DNA of 64,000 bases. It comes from Macrosoma leucophasiata. Taxonomy: Eukaryota; Arthropoda; Insecta; Lepidoptera; Hedylidae. Positions 9,910 to 19,834 of the stretch are shown in pieces. Within the stretch, counting starts at the first letter, position 1; the number at the start of each line of letters is the position of its first letter. The position numbers and the translations under genes were made by a program. The stretch covers positions 6,292,001 through 6,356,000 of the forward strand of contig JAWQUS010000009.1 of assembly GCA_036365455.1 (NCBI GenBank), given 5' to 3'. Below the pieces are notes generated by a model that saw only the letters and a program-made list of their open reading frames with translations, searched no databases and was not told the DNA's origin.

Positions 9910-10882
9910 ATGAGAAAAAAATGCAACGCAAGCCGCGAAAAAACTTTGCGATGTTTATGGACCTAGTGCAGTGTCTGTGAGAGTAGCACAAATTTGGTTT
10001 AAGCGTTTTCAATCCGGAAATTTTGATGTCAAAGATGCACCTGGTCGCCCTATTACGGATAAAATGGATGCCATTTTTGAAAAAGTGGAGTAAGCTCGAC
10101 ATATCAGTAGTTACGACGTAGCTGAAGAACTGAGAATTGATCACAAAACAGTTTTGGCGCATTTGAAAAAAGCTGGTTACAAAAAAAAGCTCGATATTTG
10201 GGTACCTCACGAGCTCACTGAAAGAAACCTAATGAACCGTCTACTCATTTGTGATTCTTTATTACGACGTAATGAAACCGAATCATTTTTGAAGAAGCTG
10301 ATAACTGGTGATGAATCGTAGATCACGTACGACAAGAACGTGCGAAAAAGGTCGTGGTCAAAGGCCGGTCAGGCTTCACAGACTGTGGCGAAACCCGGGT
10401 TAACTCGCAATAAGGTGATGTTGTGTGTGTGGTGGGATTGGAAGGGCATTATTCATTATGAGCTATTACCACAAGGCAGGACTATCGATTCTGAACTCTA
10501 CTGCGAACAACTGATGAGATTAAAGCAAGAAGTTGAGAGAAAGCGGCCGGAATTGATCAACAGAAGGGGTGTAGTGTTTCATCATGATAACGCTAGACCT
10601 CACACATCTATAGCCACTCAGCAAAAATTAAGAGAGTTTGGCTGGGAGGTGTTAATGCATCCGCCGTATAGTCCTGACCTTGCACCTTCAGATTTCCACC
10701 TGTTTCGGTCTCTTCAGAATTCTTTATGCAATGTTAGGTTAACATCACGAGAGGACTACCAAATCCACTTGTCGCGGTATTTTGATGAGAAGTCCCAAAG
10801 TTTTTATGGCAATGGGATCATGTCCCTACCTACAAGATGGCAAAGGTTATCGAACAAAATGGTACATACATACTTAAGTTAA
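9910..10882 (+). pseudogene. mariner transposase (DD34D), cecropia-like
   Basis: One frame runs from the N-terminal helix-turn-helix region (NATQAAKKLCDVYG, then VAQIWFKRFQSGNFDVKD and GRPIT) through the linker WVPHELTERN to the catalytic domain. TGDE holds the first Asp. HHDNARPHT and YSPDLAPSDFH hold the second and third, with exactly 34 residues between them, which defines mariner. Breaks are TAA at 10091-10093, TAG at 10319-10321 where mariners have Trp, and a 1-base loss near 10845 relative to the second copy, which alters the last residues. The start of the gene is missing. Inactive; could only have supplied the C-terminal half from 10340. Confidence 0.9.
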
Positions 10883-10954
10883 ATTTAAATAAACAATATT
10901 AAAAAATGTTTTGAATTACCTTAAAAATGCGAAGAAACTTTTTCCCCAACCTAA
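9910..10954 (+). mobile_element. 5'-truncated mariner element
   Basis: Carries a decayed transposase gene and a 3' end reading aagaaactttttccccaacc then TAA|TA, the complement of a TTAGGTTGGGG mariner-type terminus. The same 3' end closes the copy at 17098-17620. No matching 5' terminal repeat is found upstream. Confidence 0.85.
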
Positions 10955-11282
10955 TATTTCGAGTGCACTTAATCAATTAGGTATGAAACAGGTTTCAAAT
11001 GTCGATACAATGCGGAAGTGAAAAAACTTGATTTTGAATAATAATCGGTCATGGCGCCAAACTATTTTTTGTATAAAAATATTGTGATATATTATTACTT
11101 CCTTACGATGGACATGTTGTAATCGTTTATTTGAGTCTAATCAAGTTTATTTATATTTTTACTCTTTATTTAATGTTGCAATTATCTCATCGTCTGTATG
11201 GCCCCGTAGAGAGATATAGCAAGTGAGGTCTCAGGGGTGGCAACGCATCTATATTTTGATCTCTGGATTTTGTATAGATGTC

Positions 11283-11663
11283 CATATATATTTTTTAAGA
11301 CAAATGGAAAGAAAAAATTTACTTCAGGCGAGACTTGAACTCGCGACCACTGGGAATCTAGTCCAGCCGTTCTTTCAACTGAGCTACCGAAGTCTATGTC
11401 TGATGTGTCCATTTTTTCCTTCACATTTCATTGCATTGCCTTATGGTGGCAGTAGCGACATCTATTGCGAACAATGCTAGTAGGCAACCGATATAATAAA
11501 CTTTGCAGTTTATTTAATATCGTAAAGAAGTCGCTTTTACCCTTAATCATTTTTATATTAATTTTCGCATTAACACATAGTTAAATATATTACCTTAGAC
11601 TAGATTCCCAGTGGTCGCGAAATCGAATCTCGCCTCGTGTTAAAAAAAATAAATATATTTCTC
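11283..11663. mobile_element. Element G: tRNA-bearing foldback, with TSD
   Basis: Flanked by the 8-bp direct repeat tagatgtc (11275-11282, 11664-11671). Contains a minus-strand tRNA-like unit at 11321-11394 and a plus-strand partial unit near 11596-11636 ('gactagattcccagtggtcg'), so the two tRNA-like halves face each other as in the copy at 58328-58679. Confidence 0.6.
11321..11394 (-). other. tRNA-like unit of element G
   Basis: The minus strand has A-box 'tagctcagttgaaaga', a clover-leaf-like middle and B-box 'gagttcaagtctc', with acceptor arms gacttcgg / ctgaagt. The predicted anticodon stem is imperfect and the copies are embedded in a repeat, so this is a tRNA-derived promoter head rather than a functional tRNA gene. 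Confidence 0.6.
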
Positions 11664-11730
11664 TAGATGTCTTTAGGCTGTATTCATTACTTAACATCCA
11701 TGTGAACTGCATGGCCACACTGGCCACTAA

Positions 11731-11849
11731 CCTTTATCTCAACCCGCATTGGAGCAGCGTGGTGGACTAAGCTCCAGGCTTCCTCCCAAGAAGGGGACAG
11801 ACTCGTGACCAGCAGTGGGACGTATCAAGGGTCGCCATTATTATCATGG
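11731..11849 (+). mobile_element. SINE-C 3' fragment
   Basis: 'cccgcattggagcagcgtgg' through 'agcagtgggacgtat' to 'cgccattattat' matches the 3' end of SINE-C at 56466-56837. Confidence 0.75.
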
Positions 11850-12277
11850 TAAGGCGTTTAGTTCCTATATAGACTTATCATCACAGTTAAATGGTTACTT
11901 AATTGTCAGTTCAACATTAAGATATTTTTATTCAAATAAAAAGGTTTAGATTGCAAGCTACATTCAAACAGTATCATTTACACTCTAGTTAAATGTTCTA
12001 AGAATTCAATATTAATATCAATTTGTATTTATCTGACACACATACCAGATGGGGGTGTTTCTGTTGCAATCTTTATAGCACGTGCCTTAGGATATTAACA
12101 CACCTATGTGAGGTGGGGCGGTAGACGTGACCCCACTGCCCACGAGTGGAGGAAAATTTTTGCAGTCAATCAACCGAACAGTGGCGTTCTATCTAACCAA
12201 AATAATTGTCTATGACATTACTTATCATGATTTTTTTATGTAACCAAGATGGCACACAAGAGTGCAAGTGACATGGA

Positions 12278-12545
12278 TGTTTTTTTTAATGTAATGAAAG
12301 TGGCAAACAAGCATGCAGTTCACATTGATGTTAAGTGATGACTACGGCCTATAGACACCCACACAAAGACCAGAAGTCAAAATGCAGATGCGTCACCACA
12401 TTTGCGGCCTAAGGTGTTATGCCTCTGTGCCGGAAATTACAGGGCCGTACATTATTAACTACTTGATCGGGACATGATATTGCTGAACACTATCATTTGG
12501 TGACAGATAGATTAGGTAATGCAGTGGTGCCCTCGAGTTGTTATG
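12278..12545 (-). mobile_element. SINE-A, nearly full length
   Basis: Poly-T/'atgtaatgaaagtggcaaac' tail end, then 'cctctgtgccggaaattaca', and a degraded head ending near 'ggtgccctcgag'. Mixed subfamily diagnostics. Confidence 0.8.
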
Positions 12546-12974
12546 TGTGTGCAAAACATATTCACAAAATTAACCGATTTCACTAATAACATTTGTTAAT
12601 CTCAATTTTGATAAGCACAGCAAAGTACGTTTGAAGTTGTACCATTCGCGTAGGTGTGCGCGCTGCATTACGAATCGTATGTCACGATCTGACTGCCTCG
12701 TTTACCATCAGCGTTATAAGTCAGGAAAAAAAACACTTTATTTTTTAAGAAATAAGGTTCAGAATCGAATGAAAGTAACTGACCTGCACAAATCCATAAG
12801 AATGTGTTGCATTTCAAAAGTTCAGGCGAAATCGCATTTATCTCGCGGTTGATAGATGGTACAGATGGATGTCTAAAGTAGGTTATGATAGAGTATACCC
12901 AATGTATAGACGATGAAGAAATTGGTTTGGAGACTATAAAGATAAATATAATGAACCTGTTCACTTATAAAACA

Positions 12975-13180
12975 GATAGAGCTCCAGTGACGGAGGTCGA
13001 GGGCGTAGGGCCTTCAATTACTGGTGGTGGAGCTCCTGTGACAGAGATTGAAGGCGTAGACACCTAATGAAATTAAATCTAATCTACATTGAGACCTCTG
13101 ATTTTTGTGTTGATGTTAACTACAGTATTTTCTTACCATCAATGTTATCATGATTGTTTGCCACTTCATGATAAAAAAAT
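12975..13180 (+). mobile_element. SINE-A, divergent, with duplicated head
   Basis: Two head-like blocks in succession ('agagctccagtgacggaggt' and 'ggagctcctgtgacagagat') are followed by 'gacctctgatttttgtgttg' and 'gtttgccacttcatgataaa'. The central part is deleted. Confidence 0.65.
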
Positions 13181-13272
13181 ATACAATTGAAACAATAAGT
13201 ACAACGATAACTTTTTTATGAGCTTAAAAATGCAATTGAAAATCGCAAATAATAATGTGACGTAGGATTATA

Positions 13273-13482
13273 GACGACCCGGTTAGTCCAGCGGTGTGAG
13301 ACGACCGTTTGATTCAAAGGGTCGCGGGTTCGATCCACGCAACGGGACAAATATTTGTATGGCCTACAGATATTTGTTTCGGGTGTTTGTGTATGTATTG
13401 TGTGTGTACAACGGCACGACACAGGTTTATACCTAGTGTGGGGCTGTGAGTGTAAGCGTATTTTATTATTTATTATTATTAT
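13273..13482 (+). mobile_element. SINE-F, tRNA-derived
   Basis: The head carries an A box (ggttagtccagcgg, 13281-13294) and a B box (gggttcgatcc, 13326-13336) at tRNA spacing. The body passes 'aaatatttgtatggcctaca' and 'gacacaggtttatacct' and ends in an (ATT)n tail. A second, minus-strand copy lacking the head is at 61505-61669. Confidence 0.8.
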
Positions 13483-13489
13483 AGGGTCA

Positions 13490-13962
13490 AGAGGTCCCGA
13501 CCTTTCAATATAACTAGAAAAAACACATTTTAGGCAAAGCATTGCGTACACTAAATACCTAGTTCGAAGAGAAATTACTTGTGTCACAAACTATATTGCA
13601 TAACTCGAATGTAATTGCTAAAATGGCCCCAGACCCTTACCCTTAGTAATTGAGCCCTGACACCGTATTATGTAACTCGGTTACCACGATCTTAATAGCC
13701 ACTATTCAGTACATTACTGTTTTTTTTTAAATGATGGTAATTTCCATGCATTATTAAGCCAGCAATGTACTGTAAAGTAGTATTCAAAGATTAACAACTT
13801 TGTTACTTATTATGCCCTGTGTGAACCATAAACCATCATAACGTTCAAGTGAATGTGACCATTACTCTCTTTTAATGGCGATAAAAGATATAAACATCAA
13901 AAGCTGACCAAACATTGTTTGAATTTTATTTAAATTTCATCGTGTGTGCGCATTGGGTTATA
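13490..13962. other. No recognisable feature
   Basis: Unassigned AT-rich sequence. Confidence 0.4.
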
Positions 13963-14330
13963 AAAAACCGGCCAAGTGCGAGTTGGAGTCGGTTCCGTAC
14001 AAACCTGTACATAAGTAAAAATATTTTTATCATATGATTTGACAAAAAATGTACGGTTTCCGCAATTTTTCCTTTATCTGTGCTATAAGACGTTGCTTCG
14101 CACCAAATTTCAAGTTTACGGGAATTACCCTATAGGCTTTAATTACCTTGCTAGTTTCGAAAATTTGCGGCTGAAAAGGCTGTTGATTGCGTGGGTTTAG
14201 AGACTGCACACCTAAACGTGTAACTACCTGAGAAAAAGAGTCTGGACAGATGGACGAACGAACGAACGGACAACAGAGTGTTTCTATAAGGCTTCCGTTT
14301 TTTCCTTTCGAGTTACGGAACCCTAAAAAC
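13963..14330 (+). repeat. Dispersed repeat H, copy 1
   Basis: Starts 'aaaaccggccaagtgcgagt', carries 'gacagatggacgaacgaacg', and ends 'ggcttccgttttttcctttc' to 'tacggaaccctaaaaa'. Other copies are at 18149-18546 (minus) and 58138-58305. Noncoding; class uncertain. Confidence 0.7.
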
Positions 14331-14514
14331 CCTTAGTAACTACAGTATAGGGAAGAAATTGAAATATTTTTAACTTTAATGTTTATTTGGCTAAATGGGA
14401 GAGATGATCATGCTGTTGAATGTGTCATTAAGCTCTTCCAAGAAATCTGGCGGTGCTTTATAATATGTTAAGTATTTTATTAAATTAACACTTTTTTAAG
14501 TAAACAAGGTAGGT

Positions 14515-14656
14515 ATGTACACAAACAGGCATGCAGCTCACATAGATTTTAAGTGATGACTGCAGCCTATAGACAAAAACTAGAGGTCAAAATGCAAATG
14601 CGTTTCCACCCCTGAGACCTCAGTTGTAGTGTATCTGTGATAGTTATAACGGCGCC
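14515..14656 (-). mobile_element. SINE-A (subfamily 2) tail half
   Basis: 'catgcagctcacatagattt' through 'acccctgagacctcag' to 'ctgtgatagttataac'. The 'gtgatagttat' text marks subfamily 2. Confidence 0.7.
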
Positions 14657-14785
14657 TTAAAAATATAAAATTAAACAAAAATGAATGAGTAGGTAATTGA
14701 TTTACTCGTTAAACTTTTTTTTATATTTGAATTCAATATTTTTTGTTTCACCATCTAATCTCATCACCACCTAAAAATAATTTAG

Positions 14786-15109
14786 CGCGAAGATCACTCC
14801 AACATTTTGTCATCACATTATTTTGTTTCGGCAAAATATATCGAGAATCAATTCGAGAAGGTCGACATTTTCTCAAGTAATCCATCTTGCGAGATTAATG
14901 AGTGCGATTGTAACGCTACAGATGACATTGTTCTACCCGAATATTACAACAATTGTTATTCAGCTAAGATATTTAAATCCACGAATTTCCAACTCTATCC
15001 AAACGAGATAAGAGCGTGCACTTGCATTAATAACATCACGAATTATGGGACGTGCATATTTTTGTGCAAAGGACATCGTACTTGCAAACGTAATGGATTA
15101 CATACATAA
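14786..15109 (+). CDS. Orphan cysteine-rich ORF, possible exon
   Basis: Open from a potential splice acceptor (tttag at 14781-14785) to TAA. Counting the TTG at 14807 as residue 1, the product has nine cysteines at 28, 33, 35, 50, 71, 73, 83, 87 and 93, including two CxC pairs, plus Asn-X-Ser/Thr sequons at 36 and 76. This composition would suit a small extracellular disulphide-rich domain. There is no ATG at the front, no signal peptide in the frame, and no repeat family I recognise covers it. It could be a terminal exon, a decayed gene of host or viral origin, or chance. I do not recognise the protein. Confidence 0.25.
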   Translation, partial: REDHSNILSSHYFVSAKYIENQFEKVDIFSSNPSCEINECDCNATDDIVLPEYYNNCYSAKIFKSTNFQLYPNEIRACTCINNITNYGTCIFLCKGHRTCKRNGLHT

Positions 15110-15279
15110 TCCTATGACCAAAAATAACATTCGACAGAATCAATCAATTCATACATTACTGTAAAAGAATTTCAATTAGTCTATATCATCCCGATTTATT
15201 AACGGTATTCTCTGTATAATGATATCAGGATATTTATCGTCAACTTCGGCGACTGTTGTAAATATAATATAATGTTAAA

Positions 15280-15489
15280 TTGGGCCCTTTGGACAATGAC
15301 TGTGTGTATGAGTCAAACTGTCGTCGACGTGTGAAAATCTCGTTCATCAGAATATTGCAGTTTATTGAGTACCTTGCAGATGCGGTTGGAAAGTCGTTGG
15401 GGGTCATATTTTGCATAATTGTGAGATTCGGGTTATTGTTTCTTTCAAAATTAAAACGTAACTTCACGCTGTATTCCCTTAAGAAGTAA
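15280..15489 (+). CDS. Orphan ORF with one hydrophobic segment
   Basis: Sixty-nine codons in a different frame from the ORF at 14786-15109. A hydrophobic stretch at about residues 38-57 (KSLGVIFCII, then FGLLFL) could span a membrane and is followed by Lys/Arg residues. No ATG at the start. The frame between the two ORFs, about 15185-15270, is also open for about 30 codons. The trio may be a frameshifted remnant of one larger gene, but nothing in the sequence proves this. Confidence 0.18.
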   Translation: MGPLDNDCVYESNCRRRVKISFIRILQFIEYLADAVGKSLGVIFCIIVRFGLLFLSKLKRNFTLYSLKK

Positions 15490-15635
15490 ACATAAGTAAA
15501 AAGAAATAGTTTATTAGTTGAAAAAAATACAAAGTTTAATTTGTAGTAACTTGTATTAAAGAGTGTCGCGGCAGTGGTATTTCATAGTATAAAACTTATT
15601 TACTAAATTCAGAAAGGATTTTACCAGATGTAATT

Positions 15636-15864
15636 TATATATACTACAAAAATCAATTGCTGTTCGTTAGTCTCGCTAAGACTCGAGAACGGCTGGACCG
15701 ATTTAGCTAATTTTAGTTTTGAATGAAAGGCTTAAAAGGTAAGAAAATATGAAATGAAAAAATGAAATGAAGAAATTGAAGGGAAACAGTAAAAACCACA
15801 ATTTAATTTTTCCATACAAATGGTCCGTATCTATCAAACCTTTGACACATTATTTCATGCTTGT
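15636..15864 (+). mobile_element. Helitron-related fragment
   Basis: 'caattgctgttcgttagtct' through 'gagaacggctggaccgattt' to 'cctttgacacattatttca' matches the Helitron at 4895-5135. The 3' CTAG end is missing. Confidence 0.65.
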
Positions 15865-16189
15865 TCAGGCTTGTTAGGTTTTGTACCATATAATAGGTGG
15901 CAAGCCTATTGACTTCTCCAGTCATGTAATCCAACATCGAGGATGGCACTAGGAAACAGGCCCATCAGTGATTTTTTTTTTATTTCTTGATCAGCCCACC
16001 ATCATCATCATACACATGGACCAATACGTAGCTGTAGGCGAATTATGTGTAATTACACATATCTATGCTTGAGCATTGAATGCATGCATTTTAAAATGTA
16101 TAACTGTAATAGTCTCAAATGTACATAATCTATACATGTATTAAAAATCGTGTGTCTGTGCATTAAATATTTTTCCAAAAAAACTGATA

Positions 16190-16775
16190 GGGGACGATTA
16201 AAGAAGTGTGAACAGAAACAAAAAAAAAAACAATTTTTGGAATTTTAGCCTGTTTGTCTGTCGGGTGCGTTATAACTTCGAAACTACTCAACAAATTTGA
16301 AAGCGGTTTTCACAAGTGGATTACATAATATATAATTAACGTTGTCTAAACTTGTTTCGACAAAATCGGAAGGGAAAAAGTAGTTAAGGTCAATTAAAAA
16401 TTTAGATACTTCAAGCTCTGCTTTTGAACTTTAAAACAGAGTTGAATACGGTTTACACAGGCGTGGGTGGCGCATTAACGCCACGTGGGAGGCATTGGTT
16501 GTGTTAGTGGCATTGCTGGTGGTGTTGGTGGCGTCAGTGGCGTTGGTGGTGGTGTTGGTGGAGTTGGTACCGTTGGTGGCGTTGCTGATGTTGGTGACAT
16601 GGGTGACATAAGTGGCATTGGTGCCGTAGTGGTGGTAGTCTAATATCGTGTACAGAGAAGTATTAATGTAAACCAAATATTTTTAGCTATCCATAAGTTT
16701 TTATGATCCAAAATTAAGTTATATTAAAAAAACAAAGTCCTTATTCCACCCGAACGAAGTTGCGGGCACATCTAG
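16190..16775 (+). mobile_element. Probable Helitron with internal minisatellite
   Basis: The 3' end 'cgaagttgcgggcacatctagt' (CTAG 16772-16775) is Helitron-like, and the upstream text 'cttcgaaactactcaacaaa' is typical of the 5' part. The 5' terminus is not defined. Confidence 0.5.
16496..16635. repeat. GGYGTTRGT-type minisatellite
   Basis: Irregular tandem array of ggtggcgttggtggtgttg-like units. On the minus strand it reads as Asn-Ala-Thr / Thr-Asn-Thr repeats, a by-product of the triplet periodicity. Confidence 0.7.
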
Positions 16776-17097
16776 TAAATAAATAAATAAGTTTTTCGAT
16801 GAACTAAATGTTGGCAAAACAATGAATTCTGCAGTGAAATGCTCCGTTTAATATGTTTAACAATAACTCAACTCCAGGATTAAGATATCTCAAGGTGCTC
16901 CACGATCCAGCGATCAGCTTTCAAAGAAACAAGAGCTTACTCTTGTCTTACATCTTAACGTCACTTGTACAGAATAAATAATGCCTGGCTTACATTGTAA
17001 GGTTACTTACATCCAGTTAAGATGATTGAATAATTTTGCAAGAACTTGCGTCTTAAAATTAGGTATAGTATATGGAACGTGACGATCCCACCAGTCA

Positions 17098-17543
17098 TGG
17101 ATTGGAAGGGCATTATTCATAATGAGCTATTACCACCAGGCAGGACTATCGATTCTGAACTCTACTGCGAACAACTGATGAGATTAAAGCAAGAAGTTGA
17201 GAGAAAGCGGCCGGAATTGATCAACAGAAGGGGTGTGGTGTTTCATCATGATAACGCTAGACCTCACACATCTATAGCCACTCAGCAAAAATTAAGAGAG
17301 TTTGGCTGGGAGTTGTTAATGCATCCGCCGTATAGTCCTGACCTTGCACCTTCAGATTTCCACCTGTTTCGGTCTCTTCAGAATTCTTTATGCAATGTTA
17401 GGATAACATCACGAGAGGACTGCCAAATCCACTTGTCGCGGTATTTTGATGAGAAGTCCCAGAATTTTTATAGCAATGGGATCATGTCCCTACCTACAAG
17501 ATGGCAAAAGGTTATCGAACAAAATGGTACATACATACTTTAG
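17098..17543 (+). pseudogene. mariner transposase C-terminal fragment
   Basis: The catalytic C-terminus is uninterrupted, with HHDNARPHT and PSDFH again separated by the DD34D spacing. It ends WQKVIEQNGTYIL and a stop, which appears to be the ancestral C-terminus that copy 1 lost by frameshift. The frame can be read upstream to 17046, but those residues are non-homologous flanking DNA. Without the DNA-binding domain and first Asp it cannot transpose. The two copies differ at only a few codons, so they probably derive from a recent common source. Confidence 0.85.
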
Positions 17544-17620
17544 TTAAATTTAAATAAACTATATTAAAAAATGTTCTGAATTATCTTAAAAAATGCCAAG
17601 AAACTTTTTCCCCAACCTAA
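17098..17620 (+). mobile_element. mariner element, 3' half
   Basis: Nearly identical to 10437-10954. It starts abruptly at gattggaagggc and ends with the same aagaaactttttccccaacc then TAA|TA terminus. The 5' half and the first catalytic Asp are missing. Confidence 0.85.
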
Positions 17621-17769
17621 TATATTAGCTGCAATTTGTAATTATTAAAGGTACACGCGGACGTAGTCGCGGGCAAAATCTAGTTTTATGGGAAAGTCAA
17701 TATAATTTTGAGTATCCACTCATCCACAATTCACATGCACACTTTCCTACTTAATCGTTTAAAACACTG

Positions 17770-17905
17770 TCGAGTTTGTAATATTTATTTTTCGCTATTA
17801 CACATGCAACTGAACTTTAAAAATTAAAGAAAAAACGGTCGCAGGTGCGATTCCTGCCCAAAGTAAAATTTTTCTTTCCGTTTTTTCTTTAATTTCTAAA
17901 ACTGT
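17770..17905. mobile_element. Element G remnant
   Basis: Inverted arms aaattaaagaaaaaacgg (about 17822) and ccgttttttctttaattt (about 17878) enclose a B-box-like 'ggtgcgattcctgcc'. The left flank 'ttcgctattacacatgcaac' matches the outer end of element G ('ttcgcattaacacatgc'). Confidence 0.55.
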
Positions 17906-18148
17906 CAAGTCTACTTACAATCTAATATCTATTAAAAAGAACGACTTGCCATTCACTATACTAATGTAAACGAGACATAAACCATTGTACTTGACAGTAG
18001 AGCAGACAGCAACTAAATCACAGCAGCGTTTTATTACCCACTATTCATGCATGCGACCTATTTAAGCTGAACTTTGTGTATTATGCGATTTCAAAACTTT
18101 CATTTGATTTCAAAAAACCTTGTTCTATCCTTTAAATTTTATTATGTC

Positions 18149-18546
18149 GTTTTTAGGGTTGCGTAGTGAACGAGGCACCTTATAGTTTCGCCATGTCCGT
18201 CTATCTGTCTGTCTGTCTGTCCGTCCTCGGTTTATCGCGAAAACTATTGGTACTAGAGATTTGAAATTATGCACAAGTATACACCTTTATCACGCCGACA
18301 AAATGGTGGAATAAAAACGTTACGGCAATAGTAGCTACATATAACGAAATCAAAAGAAAAACTATCACACTTAAGTTGGCTTTACAAGTTTGCGAGTAAT
18401 AGTCGACCAAACGTAGGTATTTTACTCGAAATTGTTTAACAACTCCATAGAAAATATATATATTTTTTTTTCATTACATTAATCAAACCTAAAACTACGG
18501 AACCCTACACTGCGCGTGGCCCGACACGCACTTGACCGGTTTTTTA
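18149..18546 (-). repeat. Dispersed repeat H, copy 2
   Basis: Minus-strand copy. The 3' side reads 'cgacacgcacttgaccggtt' and the 5' side has 'gtctgtctgtctgtccgtcc'. More complete than the copy at 13963. Confidence 0.75.
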
Positions 18547-18752
18547 TTGATATTATTAGTGACCCTTTACTTTGTTGAGGGATTATTTATACAGCGAAAG
18601 GTTGTACACGTTTGAGGTAAATGCCTGTTTATCTATATATTGTGTTCCTATTATATAATTTACATACTTATCTTATTAGTTATTTACATATAAAATGTAT
18701 GTTTTATACAAGTCTTGTCAAGTATTCGCGTATCAGCCTGTGGCAATTTTTT

Positions 18753-18925
18753 TATTATCATAAAGTGGTAAACAAGCATACAGTTCACATTGATAATCAT
18801 ATTTACATAAAAACCAGAGATTTCAATGTAGATGCGTTGCCACTCCTAAGGCCGAAGGTGTTATGCCTCTGTGCTGGATATTACATAGCCGTAGATTATC
18901 ACCTGAACGAAACACGATAGTGCTA
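18753..18925 (-). mobile_element. SINE-A tail two-thirds
   Basis: 'aaagtggtaaacaagcatac' to 'cctgaacgaaacacgatagt'. Truncated before the head. Confidence 0.75.
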
Positions 18926-19219
18926 TATACTAGATACTGTAGCGTCCACTACATTAAGGCGTCAACTAGTGGAACACAGATGAAACCTCACAGTACTTGT
19001 CTAGTACGATAGATGGCGTACATTCGAATTACATCGCACATGCGAAGATTTCTCAAGAGTTGGCATATATACAACTTCCCAACGTCAATCGTTGGGCCGC
19101 GGCCCGCCAGGCGCTACCACCTCGCCTGGTCGGAGGATCCTCCCTTTTCGTCGGAGGAACACTTCCACCCGTTCCTCCACAATACCATTGAGCGACAAGG
19201 TTTTCTTTAGATTAGATAA

Positions 19220-19275
19220 AGCGGCGGTGCTTACACCCGCGTACTCCATCACAGGAGCTCCACCACCAGTGAATA
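19220..19275 (-). mobile_element. SINE-A head fragment
   Basis: 'ggcggtgcttacacccgcg' to 'ggagctccaccaccagtgaa' is the complement of the SINE-A head. Next to it, at 19090-19200, lies a GC-rich stretch that I cannot assign. Confidence 0.65.
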
Positions 19276-19659
19276 TCATGTAATGCCCAGGTTAGTTCCG
19301 TGACTGCTACTAGACCTAGATATGATGGTTAAAACTACGAAAATGTGTGTCGATTATATTCAATGTTTCTTTGTGTAGTGATAAGGGAGCGGGTAGGATG
19401 TGTTATGAAAATACACAAGATAACTGTGCCGAGCACATGACTAGAGTTAAGCGATGCATCGAGGGTATGCCACAGCTTCCATTAATAACTCCTATAGCAC
19501 GCATCATAGCTCCATTGAAGCCATTTTCATTACTGTTACTAAATGAAGCAGTAAAGTATCGAATAAAGTCATGTCAGTCACAGATATGTATGTCATTTGA
19601 TTTACAAAAGTGCTGACTACTGCTGACACACGCAAGAGGCTGCGTTCTGGACATCGCTA

Positions 19660-19834
19660 GATTTTTTTTGATTTGGCAAACAAACATGCAGTTCACATTG
19701 ATGTTAAGTGATGAATGCAGCCTATAGACATCCACACAAAGACCAAGGTCAAAATGCAGATGCGTTACCACTCCTGAGGCCTAAGGTGTTGTGTTGTAAG
19801 GTGTTTCTGTTATGTGTCTGTGCCGGAAATTACA
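19660..19834 (-). mobile_element. SINE-A tail half
   Basis: 'caaacaaacatgcagttcac' to 'tgtctgtgccggaaattaca', with a small local duplication around 'taaggtgtt'. Confidence 0.8.

Larger units (their letters stand above)
11225..11712 (+). mobile_element. SINE-A (subfamily 2), split by element G
   Basis: The left part runs 'gaggtctcaggggtggcaac' to 'tatagatgtc', and the right part resumes 'tagatgtctttaggctg' to 'aacatccatgtgaactgcat'. The break coincides with the element G insertion. Confidence 0.65.

Noticed and set aside
16431..16676. Asn/Thr-rich repetitive protein on the minus strand
   Set aside because: Translation of the GGTGGCGTT minisatellite; no flanking coding signal.
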